This document shows positions 29,262 to 40,400 of a stretch of DNA of 64,000 bases, piece after piece. The stretch comes from Maribacter cobaltidurans. GTDB taxonomy: Bacteria > Bacteroidota > Bacteroidia > Flavobacteriales > Flavobacteriaceae. The position numbers were made by a program, and so were the translations under genes. The stretch lies in assembly GCF_002269385.1 (NCBI RefSeq), contig NZ_CP022957.1, positions 305,001 to 369,000 of the forward strand. The letters run 5' to 3'. Under the pieces are notes generated by a model. The model saw nothing but the letters and a program-made list of their open reading frames with translations. It made no database searches and was not told the DNA's origin. Positions within the stretch are counted from its first letter, which is position 1, and each line of letters opens with the position of its first letter.

Positions 29262-30794
29262 TTATATTGTCATATACATCAGCATATCGCAGAAAAGTTT
29301 TGCTGACATTAATAATCCATTGTTTCTTGAGTGGATTTTTTGTTTTAGATTTTCTATTTCTTCCTTATTCAAATACGTTCCATTAGAAATAATACCATAT
29401 ATGCCCTTTAGGTTGGATATATCCTGAATAGGATTTTGAGAAAGCAATAGTAGATCAGCACTTTTCCCTGCTTCGATAGTTCCGTAAATTGTATCCAAAT
29501 CATAATATTCGGAAGGGTTCAAAGTTGCTGTCCTGAGGACTTCATAATTTGAAAGGCCCGTAGCTGACAGTTCTTGTAGTTCGTCAATTAAAGAAGTTCC
29601 TGGTAGTTCCGGCACATCTGAGCCGGCTAATACCTTTACTCCGTACTCACTTGCTGTTTTAGTGATTTCAAGACCCTTACTATAAAAATCATGGTACACT
29701 TCTCTGCCTAAGTCTGTTGTGTCTTCCTGTAATGTCACATCCAGATCCTCAAATGATAAAAACCTAAAAATAGGGTTGATCTCGTCATATCTTGTCCTAA
29801 AACGCTCATCATCTGCATAAGCATCAGCCTTTCTGGTAAGGTGTGTAGGGCAGTAGTAAGTATTATTATTTTTTAATGCTTCTAAATTTTCTTTCAACAA
29901 CAGGGTATCGTGGTTGTCAAGCATTAGCCTTCTGAGTTCGGTATTGTCTTTTTCTTTGGGGTTATCACTATTTCTAAGTTTTTGTGACCCTTTAAAACTT
30001 TCCCAGATTAAAAATCGGGCGTGCTCCATACTCTTCATTCCTGCATTTGCTGCTTCTATAGTGCTCACTCGAACGGGTTTGTGGCCTGCTACCTCAATCC
30101 CGGCTTTCTTTGCTTCTCCCATCAATGTGAAGAATGCCTCTCTTGGAATGTTGTTGTACGTTTTGATCAAAGTCACCCCTTGTTCCTTAAAATAATTTAC
30201 CAACATTTTTGCTTGTTCACTATTTGCGCAATTAAAGTATTCAGGTGAGTTGTCAAACATTGGATTGGGCCCTTCAATAGCAAAACTGGGGATACTATGA
30301 ACGATAGGTCCCAATAATTCCATATCGGTTACTTTCTGATTCCACTTTCTAATCCTAATGGGAGTCGACGCAAAGTGGTCCCTATCGTTATAGGATCCAC
30401 GCATATCACGTACATGCATTACACCATTGGTAACAAACTGGGCATAAGCACTATTTGATGATCGTTTGGTCAAATGGACATGCATATCCCATAAGGCCGG
30501 AATCAAATATTTACCTGTTCCATTTATACTTAATTGGTTGTTATTATTCCTCCGTATAGGCTCTGAACTAATTTCCTTTATCCGTTTTCCTTCAACTAGG
30601 ATATGCTGGTTTTTTAAAATAGTATCATTTTTTAGGTCAACGATGTTGACGTTGTTTATAACAAATTCCGAATACCCATTTTCTGGAAAACCAATGTTAG
30701 AATAGGGTATGAAGACAAGAGTGACAAATACAACTATACAGGTAAGAATCACAACCAGCGTGTATTTTAAACTTTTCAAAATTGTTCCTTTCAC
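29262..30794 (-). CDS. membrane-anchored amidohydrolase family protein
   Basis: The 510-residue protein has an N-terminal hydrophobic anchor (about 8-30) and an amidohydrolase TIM barrel. Metal-site motifs are visible: DMHVHL for the HxH pair, the carboxylatable lysine in LIKTYNN, GHKP and MEHARF for later ligands, and LAGSDVPELPG for the active-site Asp. The imidazolonepropionase/prolidase-like subgroup is likely, acting on a periplasmic cyclic amide or dipeptide. The substrate is unknown. The ankyrin protein gene lies 10 bases upstream on the same strand. Confidence 0.87.
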   Translation of the reverse strand: MKGTILKSLKYTLVVILTCIVVFVTLVFIPYSNIGFPENGYSEFVINNVNIVDLKNDTILKNQHILVEGKRIKEISSEPIRRNNNNQLSINGTGKYLIPALWDMHVHLTKRSSNSAYAQFVTNGVMHVRDMRGSYNDRDHFASTPIRIRKWNQKVTDMELLGPIVHSIPSFAIEGPNPMFDNSPEYFNCANSEQAKMLVNYFKEQGVTLIKTYNNIPREAFFTLMGEAKKAGIEVAGHKPVRVSTIEAANAGMKSMEHARFLIWESFKGSQKLRNSDNPKEKDNTELRRLMLDNHDTLLLKENLEALKNNNTYYCPTHLTRKADAYADDERFRTRYDEINPIFRFLSFEDLDVTLQEDTTDLGREVYHDFYSKGLEITKTASEYGVKVLAGSDVPELPGTSLIDELQELSATGLSNYEVLRTATLNPSEYYDLDTIYGTIEAGKSADLLLLSQNPIQDISNLKGIYGIISNGTYLNKEEIENLKQKIHSRNNGLLMSAKLFCDMLMYMTI

Positions 30795-30804
30795 TGTACC
30801 ATGT

Positions 30805-31311
30805 TTATTTGATTTTAATATGAGTTTCGGTGAGGCCTTTTTCTTTCAAATAATCAATCACATCATTGGCTTCACCCACATTGGCATGATGAAGTAATGT
30901 AAAGCCATGTGGACCTTTGGCAAAAACTAATTCTGGATAGGCCTCCAATGTTGGTATTACCAAGTCGGTTTTTCCCAACATTGTCAAAACAAACAAGTTG
31001 ACCCGAGCTCCCTGGGAAATCAAATAATTGGCAATTTCCTTATTGCCCAAATGGCCTGCCCCTTCAATGGCCTCTTCAAAATCTGAATTTCCCCAATCGT
31101 ATCGTGCATAAATTAAGTTTGGATATTCCTGGAGCATTTCCTTCACTAAGGGTAGGTTTTTATGTCCGGCTACTACAAAGTCTTTGACCAATTTCAAATC
31201 AAGAGGTTCCGGTTCTTGGAGCGTTTGAGCTACTGTTATAACTGGTGAAAATGCGGCTCCTGTCAATACGATTCCCCCTAATGAGTTTTTAATAAATGTT
31301 TTCCTATTCAT
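30805..31311 (-). CDS. exported ankyrin-repeat protein
   Basis: From the ATG at 31311 the protein has 168 residues; an in-frame ATG at 31338 would add nine residues before the signal sequence. A signal peptide (MNRKTFIKNSLGG... ending TVAQ) is followed by about three ankyrin-type units (GAGHLGNKEIANYLISQGA, GFTLLHHANVGEANDVIDYL). Exported ankyrin proteins of this type often sit beside enzymes they may assist; here it is coupled to the amidohydrolase gene. Partner and role are inferred only from position. Confidence 0.8.
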   Translation of the reverse strand: MNRKTFIKNSLGGIVLTGAAFSPVITVAQTLQEPEPLDLKLVKDFVVAGHKNLPLVKEMLQEYPNLIYARYDWGNSDFEEAIEGAGHLGNKEIANYLISQGARVNLFVLTMLGKTDLVIPTLEAYPELVFAKGPHGFTLLHHANVGEANDVIDYLKEKGLTETHIKIK

Positions 31312-31388
31312 ACAATTAATTATAAGAGCTAAAATCAATTATTTAAAGCTGAAATTCTTTAAGAAACATGTTTCTTACTATGAAAAAC

Positions 31389-32402
31389 CTAATTTGAAAT
31401 GTTTTCTTTTTGATATGAAGATGGCGTTAGCCCAGTACTTTTTTTAAAGGCAACATTGAATGCCGTAACCGTACCAAAACCTGAATCATAGGCCACCGTA
31501 GCCATTTTTGCATCCTTGCGTCCCAAATCGACCAATAGAGCTTTGGCCTTTTCTATTCTATATTTATTTACAAATTCCCTAAAATTTTGTTGGGCGTTTT
31601 CGTTTATGGATTGGGAAACTTCTTTTGAACTTTTTGATAATCTGTCCGATAAGGTACTCAACGAAATAGTGGGTTCTAAAAATAGATTTTCCTTTTCAAA
31701 TAGTTTTTGGATAGATTTAAACAATGCCATTGAACCGTCTTTATCCAGACTTGAATTTTCATATTTCTCCAAATCAAAATTTTCACGATTTAGAAAAAGA
31801 TAGGTAAAGGCATAAATGAGAAATGAATAAAAAATGGGCCCCCAGATATAATGACTTTTTAAGTTCAAAAAATTACCTAGATAGTATATCCATATGAAAG
31901 TTACCCCGATTAAGATATTTCTATACCATTTTGACCTTTTTGAAGGTATTTGTGAGTCCCTTCTTACCAGCGTAAACCATGAGACGACAAGATAAATGGC
32001 TAAATGAAAAACTACTAGCCCGTAATTCCAAAAAGTTTCAAAATCACCGTTACTGGGTATGAATGATAGTAGTAAAGCAAAAAGAAAAAATGGTAATAAA
32101 TGCAGATAATGACTTTTTGTTAAAGTTGTACTTCTTTGGAATAAAACAATCCCATAAAACCATAAAAATGGACCAACGATCAGGCTTCCTGAGATACCAA
32201 TATTCTTTTGCCAAGCTTCTAACGGAATGTAATAACCAAGTACGGATTTCCCAATTCTTATGGTTAGCCCCAATAAAATCAAACTCAAATAGAGGTTTAG
32301 CTTTTTATTTCCTTTTTTAAGGGTTATTAGATATATAAAAAGGAAAAAGCCCTGAAATAAGCCTAGGGTTGCAAGTACAAGTATGAGATTATTTGATAAC
32401 AT
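31389..32402 (-). CDS. AraC-family regulator with membrane N-terminus
   Basis: The 337-residue protein begins with about seven hydrophobic helices (residues 1-210), followed by a cytoplasmic AraC/XylS DNA-binding domain: LSDRLSKSSKEVSQSINE in the first helix-turn-helix and AYDSGFGTVTAFNVAFKKSTGLTPSSYQ in the second. Such membrane-anchored AraC proteins are common in Flavobacteriia and are thought to sense signals in or across the membrane. Targets may be the flanking minus-strand genes. It starts with a clear ATG. Confidence 0.9.
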   Translation of the reverse strand: MLSNNLILVLATLGLFQGFFLFIYLITLKKGNKKLNLYLSLILLGLTIRIGKSVLGYYIPLEAWQKNIGISGSLIVGPFLWFYGIVLFQRSTTLTKSHYLHLLPFFLFALLLSFIPSNGDFETFWNYGLVVFHLAIYLVVSWFTLVRRDSQIPSKRSKWYRNILIGVTFIWIYYLGNFLNLKSHYIWGPIFYSFLIYAFTYLFLNRENFDLEKYENSSLDKDGSMALFKSIQKLFEKENLFLEPTISLSTLSDRLSKSSKEVSQSINENAQQNFREFVNKYRIEKAKALLVDLGRKDAKMATVAYDSGFGTVTAFNVAFKKSTGLTPSSYQKENISN

Positions 32403-32459
32403 GGGTTATGCTAAAACTGGCAATTTTTATGCATGATGCCGGTGGTAGTATTTTACCCT

Positions 32460-32981
32460 TTAGTTATTTTTTGGCAGTGTATAACCGGAAAACAAAACAT
32501 TCCATTTATCTAATTTATCATCAAATATATAGAAGTCCTGCTTTATTGAGCCGTCCGGTTGCTTCGACCACATCCCTTTAATTGGTGAACTTTCACCTCC
32601 GTTATTGGGATAAAGTGTTCCCTCAAGGACCATGGCCCCATTTTCATCTATACCTCCTGAATAGTCAATGTGGTACATCGGACTCATCCAAACCTGTCTC
32701 CATAAACCGGTTTTGGGATCCACAAAGCTCATTCCAAGGCCGGTTTCTCCAGAACTGAGTTGCCATTCTTCAACTATTAAATGCCCATCCTCTCTTTTTG
32801 TATAGGTTTGAACACCGATTTTGGTGCCGTCCGGAGTGTAAAAATCCCAACTACCAACCACAAAATCAAAGTCGCTGTAGGGTGTTTCACTTGTATTTAT
32901 TGCTACCATGTCATTTTGACAATATGAGCTTTGGCAACAAAAAATCAGTAATGCAATCGTGATCGTAATTTTAGTCTTCAT
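32460..32981 (-). CDS. secreted protein of unknown function (DUF1579-like)
   Basis: This 173-residue protein has a signal peptide (1-21, ending SSYCQ) and a beta-rich body with DFDFVVGSWDFYTPDG, EEWQLSSGETGLGMSF and DPKTGLWRQVWMSP, resembling the lipocalin-like DUF1579 group. No catalytic residues are recognised. Its start overlaps the end of the DUF4386 gene by 11 bases, so they are co-transcribed. Confidence 0.7.
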   Translation of the reverse strand: MKTKITITIALLIFCCQSSYCQNDMVAINTSETPYSDFDFVVGSWDFYTPDGTKIGVQTYTKREDGHLIVEEWQLSSGETGLGMSFVDPKTGLWRQVWMSPMYHIDYSGGIDENGAMVLEGTLYPNNGGESSPIKGMWSKQPDGSIKQDFYIFDDKLDKWNVLFSGYTLPKNN

Positions 32982-33657
32982 ATCTGAATTCTTTTTTTAA
33001 TCCTATTAATAACAGCCATAAGCATGTCCCTATCTCTCCTATTGACGACGGAATTTTGGCTACAATTGGTATAATTGACTGTGTGAAATTTGGAAAAAGG
33101 ATAGGACCAACAAAATTGACCATATAACCAATTCCTCCGAGCATCAGAAAAACACCTAACAATTTTGGTAGTATTCCCGATACATAAATTAAATAACCAA
33201 AAGGCAAAAGCCAAAGTCCCCAAAAAATTTGTGCTATTTTAATTTTATTGTAATACAGACCAATTTGGCTTTGAAGTTGTTCTGCATCTATTTGGCTCAA
33301 TGAATCGTTACCTAAAGTATCGAGCATGTCCAACTTATGGGAGATTGCAAGCAAAGAAAGAGGAACGGCTACCAAAACAAATAAAATCATTAATCGTGAT
33401 AAATACTTATTCGTCTTTTTAAAAAGGTAATGTAACAAAATGGGAAGCAAAAGAAATGCCGAATAGCAAAGCACTTCACTAACTATACTTAGCCGAAAAA
33501 GAAACTCGAACTCTTGAAATAATTGAATGTTTTTTTTAGGATCTTCCCAAATGAAAGTTTTGTTGGGAACATACATAAGACTAAAAACACCGGTAATGAC
33601 AGTTATTAGATAAATTACTCCTGCTAGTCTAGCTAATTTTTGGTTGGTGATATTCAT
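32971..33657 (-). CDS. DUF4386 family membrane protein
   Basis: From the ATG at 33657 the protein has 228 residues (an in-frame TTG at 33675 is less likely). It begins NITNQKLARLAGVIYLITVITG, the typical DUF4386 start, with about six transmembrane helices and the central FWGLWLLPFGYLIY. Function is unknown in all organisms I know of. It overlaps the secreted-protein gene downstream by 11 bases. Confidence 0.85.
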   Translation of the reverse strand: MNITNQKLARLAGVIYLITVITGVFSLMYVPNKTFIWEDPKKNIQLFQEFEFLFRLSIVSEVLCYSAFLLLPILLHYLFKKTNKYLSRLMILFVLVAVPLSLLAISHKLDMLDTLGNDSLSQIDAEQLQSQIGLYYNKIKIAQIFWGLWLLPFGYLIYVSGILPKLLGVFLMLGGIGYMVNFVGPILFPNFTQSIIPIVAKIPSSIGEIGTCLWLLLIGLKKEFRYED

Positions 33658-33957
33658 AATAACAAGACGACCCAATAGTGATTTTGTAACATTGGAAGAG
33701 TAATAGCTCTACTCTTGGTTTTTGAAATGTTGATTTTTTTTAAATTCTTCATATTACCACCAACGTTTTAGCTATGAACAGTTTATGAGCGAACAAGCAT
33801 TTGACTTCCATCATGCAGATATCGGAATTCTTTGGCTTTGTTTTTTCATTTTAAATGGAATTGGGAATCCCAAAAATTTCGTGACTTTAAACAAGACACA
33901 AACCTTTTATTTAGACCTACAGCCCGTATTGAATATGGGTTGTTTTGTGAGCAGGCC

Positions 33958-34389
33958 TTACTGGACCTTTTTTGAAATCAACACATCTAATTCCAGATAT
34001 TTTTCCTTCATAAGACTCAAGGCAAAAGCTGCGGCCGAGGCAGCAAATACAGAATAATCAAAGGCACCTTTAATTCCTGAAGAAAATGTAATTGCCAATG
34101 CAAAAATTAGCATAAGGTATCCGCTCAGTTTTGCCATCAATTCTGTTTTAAACCCTAGAATGAGGCAAATTCCAAATAAAGTTTCAGCACTAGTTGCTAT
34201 CAATCCAACTGCCGGAATTAACATTCTAGGAAGTAGTGGGTTTATTGATTCGGTATTCTCCAAAAAGCTTTCCCAATTGCCCCAAGCCGATATTTCCTTG
34301 GGCCAAAGTCCAAGTCTATCCGCAACTGCGGACAAGAAACCGGATGCGATTGCAAATCTTAGAAATAGTTTGATGATTTTTATCTTCAT
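33958..34389 (-). CDS. DoxX-like membrane protein
   Basis: The 143-residue protein has four hydrophobic helices. The order RFAIASGFLSAVADRLG, LIATSAETLFGICLILGF and the later Gly/Ala-rich helix fits the DoxX/SURF4-like family. The role is unclear; family members have been tied to redox or thiosulfate metabolism. The next gene upstream on the same strand is the cupin, 163 bases away. Confidence 0.78.
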   Translation of the reverse strand: MKIKIIKLFLRFAIASGFLSAVADRLGLWPKEISAWGNWESFLENTESINPLLPRMLIPAVGLIATSAETLFGICLILGFKTELMAKLSGYLMLIFALAITFSSGIKGAFDYSVFAASAAAFALSLMKEKYLELDVLISKKVQ

Positions 34390-34552
34390 TTTAATATACT
34401 TTAGTGCTTGTAGTTAAATAACATGGATTACTAGAAATAAACCATTATCAAAAAAGCAAGTGTTGTTTGTAAATACAACTTGGGACTTCCGATCCAATAC
34501 TCTTTGGACATTGTAGTCCAATGGCACTTCCCTAACAAACTCGGTTAGTTAT

Positions 34553-34999
34553 TCATTCCCCTGATTTGATGGTTTTTTCGGGAATTACAAGTTGTTTACT
34601 ACTTCGGGGATGTGTGATAATTGCCAATAGTTTAGTTTTAGAAGTTTCACTCGGGTTTTTACCAACCTCGTGTAATGCCATCAATGGTTCATAAAAGGTA
34701 TCGCCTGGCTTAAGGGTTACAAGAGGATGGCCTTCAACTTTGAATTCGTAAATACCTTCCAGTACATACCCATAAACGGGCCCTGGATGTCTGTGGGGCG
34801 CTGATGCTTGGTTGGGTTGAATAATTAATTCCACCGTTGATACACTTGCTGGCTGGCCATCAACTTCTTCCTCGATATCCACCGCTGAAATAATCCTTAT
34901 CCCCGGCATATTGTCTCCATTGGATTTGTTTTGTGCCTGAATATTGAGATGAAATAGCATGAATACCAAAACACTTAATGGAAGTAGATAGTTTTTCAT
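34553..34999 (-). CDS. secreted cupin-domain protein
   Basis: This 148-residue protein has a signal peptide (1-23, ending IQAQ) and one cupin barrel. Motif 1 is APHRHPGPVYGYVLEGIYEF, with two His and a later Glu as metal ligands, and motif 2 is LKPGDTFYEPLMALHEVGKN with the last His. A metal-dependent periplasmic enzyme or binding protein is likely. The Crp/Fnr gene lies upstream on the same strand and could control it. Confidence 0.85.
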   Translation of the reverse strand: MKNYLLPLSVLVFMLFHLNIQAQNKSNGDNMPGIRIISAVDIEEEVDGQPASVSTVELIIQPNQASAPHRHPGPVYGYVLEGIYEFKVEGHPLVTLKPGDTFYEPLMALHEVGKNPSETSKTKLLAIITHPRSSKQLVIPEKTIKSGE

Positions 35000-35091
35000 A
35001 AAATAGTGTTGATTTAAGAAGAAGAATAACTCTCAACAAAACTATGTACTTCACAGTCGTTATCTTTTGACAATTGTCAAAAAATAAAAAA

Positions 35092-35643
35092 TCAAGAAAT
35101 TTTTCTTATCCTACTTAGGGTTTCTTGAGTTATGCCCAGATAGGAAGCAATATGACCCAGGTTGACTCTATTGAGAAGATGTGGCCGATTTTTTATCAAG
35201 TTATCATATCTCTCTTTAGCTGAGTAAAACAAAAACTCTTCAATTCTATCCGCTCCTTCGGCATAGAGTTGTTCTAAAATCAACCTCATATATTTTTCAT
35301 ATTGAGGATGCTTTCCCATAAGGGCCTGAAGCTTATTATAGGAGATTGCATGAATTTCACTATCCTCTAATACTTCAACATTATACCGACTTTTTTTTAA
35401 ACTTATTACGCTGTCAATGGCAGTTATAAGCTCTCCTTCAGAAGCAATATGAACCGTAATGTCTTTCCCTTCTTTATAAAAAAAAGTCCTAACTATTCCT
35501 TTTTGAACAAGGTAGATATGTTTACAGACGGTTCCTTGTTTATGCAACAAATAGGTTTTAGGAAATTGTTGCGTTTCCAATAGACTAGAAATTTCAGAAA
35601 CCAAGTCTAATGGCACAATTCCGCTTAAGTTGTAGAAATTCAT
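35092..35643 (-). CDS. Crp/Fnr family transcriptional regulator
   Basis: The 183-residue protein has an N-terminal cyclic-nucleotide-binding-type barrel (LLHKQGTVCKHIYLVQKGIVRTFF, GELITAIDS) and a short C-terminal helix-turn-helix (RVNLGHIASYLGITQETLSRIRK). It lacks the Fnr cysteines. Effectors are unknown for this Bacteroidetes subgroup. It may regulate the downstream cupin and DoxX genes on the same strand. Confidence 0.9.
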   Translation of the reverse strand: MNFYNLSGIVPLDLVSEISSLLETQQFPKTYLLHKQGTVCKHIYLVQKGIVRTFFYKEGKDITVHIASEGELITAIDSVISLKKSRYNVEVLEDSEIHAISYNKLQALMGKHPQYEKYMRLILEQLYAEGADRIEEFLFYSAKERYDNLIKNRPHLLNRVNLGHIASYLGITQETLSRIRKIS

Positions 35644-35963
35644 TTGTGTTAATGTCGGGTGATTTTAATAATTGAAATAATATTTAGCTTCTTTACAATG
35701 ACCTGCTAAACGTAGAAATCCTCTAGGTTTTAAATTAGGTGAATTTATTCAAAATTTATTTGGATGGCAACGGGTATCCTTCCCCAGAAATAATCGTTTG
35801 TACCAAGCTGGAGATTCGAACCTATACTACCATGATTATTTGAAACCAGATTGAAACCAGGATATACTCGATCGTTTTTAGGTTTCAAAAAGAGTAAAGT
35901 CAACTTTTAGCATTCATAATTTCTGCCGAGTCCATATTATGGGTCAAGCATAACACTTCGGTT
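35644..35963. other. intergenic, no gene seen
   Basis: A gap of 320 bases. A GATTCGAACC stretch near 35814 looks like a tRNA T-loop complement, but no cloverleaf can be drawn around it. Confidence 0.55.
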
Positions 35964-36890
35964 TTAAACATTTTCAAGATGGGTTATCTTAGATTTCAAC
36001 TCGATCAATTGTCCCAAAAATTTAGTTTTTTGGACCAGTTCGGGCCGTCCTATTTCCTGTGCTATTCTAGAAATTTCCAGGTTTAAACTTTTAATTTCCG
36101 TCTGCCGATGGTTAAGAATGTCCATATAGGTAGAAATCAATTGTCCATCCGACTTTTGACTGATCAATAATAGGTTTTCCAAGATTTCCTCCGTATCTAA
36201 AAGTACCCCTTGGGTCTCTGCCAATACTACACATTCCTCAATAATATCCTTGGCCAATTTCTTTGCTTCCAGGTTTCTATGAAAGATTCCATTATCTATT
36301 TCCAACAAGGGGCAAATGGTATTAAAAACACAATTGGCAACGGTCTTGTTCCAGACAAACTTTAAAATACTGGCCTCCTCCCTAAATTGAAACTGCGGGG
36401 TATTGATTCGTTCGATTACCTCATGAAGTCCTTCGTTCAAGCCATCCAAATCCCCGATAGGCGAAGCCGCTACCGTTTTAAAGGAAACCTTGTTCTCACC
36501 GGTTACCTGACTGGTAGATAGCAGTACACATCGGTATACCTTACCCAGATCATTGAAAGGATGTTCTATATTGAGCCCATTCTGAAGTAGGACTATCTCA
36601 TAATGGCCATTGAGCCCACGTAACTTCTCGGCTATTTTTTCATTTGCAAAGGTCTTGGTCGTAACCAGAACGATTCCATTGATGTCCTTAAGGTTACTAA
36701 AAGTGGTAGTCAATATACTTTCTGCAAAGGTTTCATCCTTTCCTACCACCGTAATTTCAGTTTCAATGTTCGGGAGATTGTCCACACTTCCCCGAACAAG
36801 CTGAACTTGTTTGTTTTGTTTTTTTAGAAATACGGCCAAAGCCTTGCCAATGGCCCCAGAACCAATGATGTAAATATTGTTGTTCATCAT
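35964..36890 (-). CDS. ketopantoate reductase family protein (PanE/ApbA-like)
   Basis: The 308-residue cytoplasmic oxidoreductase has an N-terminal Rossmann motif (IYIIGSGAIGKALAVFL), the conserved Asn of LLQNGLN and the catalytic Lys in FVWNKTVANCVFN. PanE reduces 2-dehydropantoate with NADPH in pantothenate synthesis, but many family members act on other 2-oxo acids, so the exact substrate is not certain. There are no pantothenate genes nearby. Two ATGs are adjacent at the start; either may be used. Confidence 0.85.
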   Translation of the reverse strand: MMNNNIYIIGSGAIGKALAVFLKKQNKQVQLVRGSVDNLPNIETEITVVGKDETFAESILTTTFSNLKDINGIVLVTTKTFANEKIAEKLRGLNGHYEIVLLQNGLNIEHPFNDLGKVYRCVLLSTSQVTGENKVSFKTVAASPIGDLDGLNEGLHEVIERINTPQFQFREEASILKFVWNKTVANCVFNTICPLLEIDNGIFHRNLEAKKLAKDIIEECVVLAETQGVLLDTEEILENLLLISQKSDGQLISTYMDILNHRQTEIKSLNLEISRIAQEIGRPELVQKTKFLGQLIELKSKITHLENV

Positions 36891-37432
36891 TCTTGCTTAA
36901 TATCTCCTTCCCTACTCTATTTTCACTTATTCCCATTGTTGAGTAATTGTGGTAGGGTCAAAAATAAATACAGGGAAATATAATAAAATCCATGAACCCT
37001 GTGCTAATGACCGGGACTAGAGAATTTTGCCCTTTTAATTCCAAGCTAAGGGTAATCACGCTAACAGTTTTTAGAAAAATATCGGCAATTATCCACCGAG
37101 CGCATTATACCATCACTGTCTGGTTAGGGTGGGCGTCCCAAATTGGATTTACCAATATATCTCTAAATCTTACCAGACGTCAGATATAAACTCCGGTCAT
37201 ATTTAAAAGTCTATAGAATTACAAGATACCAATTAATGGGTAGCTAAAGCCATTTTTGAAGGTCAGTCAAGCGAAAGTAAAACCAATTATTCTGCTCGGG
37301 CATAAGAACCTTAAAGCATGTAAAATAACGATTGTGAGCATATTAAGTCCGCTTAATTATATTATACATCAATTCCAAGGTACTTCACAACATATTTTTT
37401 TACATGAAAGTGCTTAGGGTAATATTTGTACA
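36891..37432. other. intergenic, upstream of the lectin mosaic gene
   Basis: This divergent gap of 542 bases has no supported gene. TAATATTTG near 37411-37419 is a near-match to the -7 element and would give the lectin mosaic gene a short leader. Confidence 0.5.
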
Positions 37433-40400
37433 ATGACGAGAACGGACAATAATAGCTGGAAATTCTTTAGTGGTCCAATAACTATTGGTATCAAAAGGGA
37501 ATTATACTGTCTATTGGTGTTTTCTTTATTTTTTTCAGGTTTATCATTTGGACAAACAACTATTTGGAGCGAGAATTTCAATAGTTATGCCAATGGTACC
37601 GAAAATGGTGCTGGAAGTGGATTTGCCCCTCAGAACTGGACAACTACGATTACAGGAAAAGTTTGGGTACAGGGGGGTAGACTGGAAGCCACCAATCTGG
37701 GTGCTGAGGGAGTTTGGCAGACGAATGCCATCAATATTTTTGGATTCGAATCCGTAAGTTTCAATCTCGATGTCGCAACCCAAGCAGATACAAGCCAATT
37801 TGAGCAGGGTAGCGATTACTTTATTGGGGAATACCGAATAGACGGGGCAGCTTGGACACAATTTGAAAATGCCTCGGGAGACTCTTCTCCGTCAGACCTG
37901 CTACAGCCTTCCTATTCCATAAACCTACCTACTACGGGGTCTACGCTGGAAATTCGAATACGTTTTTATAACACCGCAAATAATGAATTCTATTATATTG
38001 ACAATGTAGCGGTACAAGGTACTTTGCCCTATTGTTCCGGGGAAATTGACTTTGAATTTTACGATTTGGTCCCCAGTGGGGCCACGGTGGATAATATTCC
38101 AACCTCAGGAGCTTTGGGCACTGGAGTGTTTACAAACTTTGATGTCGATGCACTTCAAAATCAGGAAGACCCTGGCGATACCGATTCTTTTTCTATTAGG
38201 TATACAGGTTATATTCAAATTGCAGCGGCAGGTTCTTATACTTTCTATACAAGCTCCGATGACGGTTCGAAGTTATATATTGATGGGGTTCAGGTCGTAA
38301 ACAATGATGGTAACCATGGCACCCAAGAAAGATCGGGCACCCTTAGCTTAACCTCGGGGTTACACGAAATGGAGGTCTTATTTTTTGAAAATGGGGGAGG
38401 TGAAAATCTAACCGTTCAATATCAGGGGCCTTCCATAGCCAAACAGAATATTCCGTTCTCGATTGTGTACTCTTCTTGCAGTTTGTCTATCGATACTACC
38501 GACACCGACTCGGATGGGATTTATGATACAACGGATGTGGATGATGATAACGATGGAATTTTGGATATTAACGAATGTGGAGGGGTTTCCGGTGGCGAGG
38601 TTATGACGGCAAGCAATATTCAATATTTCAGTAATGTTTCCAATGCACAGGGTGTTCCGGGTAATACTTATGCTCAAAACCCGACCACTTGGCCGGGCGG
38701 AAGTTCAGTACTCCTCTTACGATTTCCAATTAATCTTCCCATAGGAACACAAGTGGTTGTCTTCCTAGGTGCTGATCCGGCCGTCAGCGATTCCGATATG
38801 CAAGTGCAGCGCTCCAACGCGGCTGGCAACAATAATGGCTTTTTGGCCGATGCGAATAACACCCTGCCAGGGTCAATACGGCAAGTATCGTTTACCACTA
38901 CAACAACCATGAGGTATATTCGGGTAGAAGCTTATAATCAGGGTGCCCGCGTATATGGCGCTAGTTATGACGGAGGCTCTAGCTGTTATAGTCTAGATAC
39001 GGACGGGGATGGGATTTTTAATCATTTGGACTTGGATAGTGATGGTGATGGTATACCCGATAATATTGAGGCACAACCCACTCTTGGATATATGGGACCT
39101 TCGAACGCGGATAGCGATGGTGATGGACTAGACAATGCTTACGAACCCGGAGGGTCAACTACACCTGACACTGACGGTGACGGTATTCCAGATTTTATGG
39201 ATACGGATAGTGATGATGATGGGCTGACCGATGATGCCGAAACATGGTTTGTGTTGACCGGAACGGATAGTGATGGTGATGGATTGGATAATGCTACCGA
39301 TGCCACCAATGGATATGCGGATCCGGGGGGCAATATAGACAATCCTTTAAATACATCTGGAGGGTCAAACGTTCTGCCGGATTGGGACAATGATGTGAAT
39401 ACTGGTGGAGATGTGGACTATCGGGACGATACGGACGACTCCACTTCCAGTGATCCCCCTGTGGTTACAGCTGTAGGGGATCAGGTATATTGCCCGGGCT
39501 CCTCATTACCTATTGTTGAGTCCATCAGTATAACCGACTCAGACGATACTTCTACCAATGCCGTATATATTCAAATTTCCACGGGTTATGTTAATGGGGA
39601 AGACTTGTTAACACTGACGGGGACACACCCTAATATTACAGCTTCATGGGATGTGGTCGAAGGGAAATTATCGCTTACGGGCCCTGCCCTTTATACAGAG
39701 TTCGAGACGGCCATTGCCGCCGTGGAATATTCAAATAGCGCACTAAGCCCATCAGGAACCCGACAGTTTTCAATAACGGTAGGTTCAGCAAACTTCCTTC
39801 CTGCTACAGGGCATTATTATGAATACATTCCAAGTTTAGGAATTACCTGGACGAATGCGAATACAGCGGCCAACGCAAGGACCTACTTTGGATTACAGGG
39901 TTATCTGGCCACACTCACCACACAACAGGAAGCTGATTTTTCAGGTTCCCAGGCTGCGGGAACCGGTTGGATAGGAGGTAGTGATGCCGCAACGGAAGGT
40001 GTTTGGCAATGGGTTACGGGCCCCGAAGCTGGAACAACTTTTTGGAACGGAGATGCCGCAGGAAGTTCTCCGAATTTTGCCTTTTGGAACAACGGAGAAC
40101 CAAATAACTCTGGAAATGAGGATTATGCCCATATTACACATCCCAATGTAAACCCGAATGGTTCTTGGAATGACTTGACAAATACGGGAGCGACCAGTGG
40201 TGATTATCAGCCACAAGGGTATGTCGTGGAGTATGGGGGAATGCCGGGTGATGCCACACTCGATATCACGGCAGTTACAACAATTAACATTGATGACGTT
40301 GCTCCAACGGCGAGCAACCCGGCACCTGTAACAATCTATTGTCCGGGCGATATCCCTCCTCCAGATATTAATGACGTTATCGATGAGGTCGATAATTGTG

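Noticed and set aside
33785..34057. 90-codon plus-strand frame
   Set aside because: Its 3' third is antisense to the DoxX-like gene, and the rest has no recognisable feature.
35805..35850. tRNA-like GATTCGAACC segment
   Set aside because: No T-stem, anticodon arm or acceptor stem can be paired around it.
38466..39230. Repeated DSDGDG-coding DNA as a possible tandem-repeat or CRISPR locus
   Set aside because: The units are variable protein repeats (thrombospondin-3 type) in one continuous frame; no CRISPR-like spacing is seen anywhere in the window.
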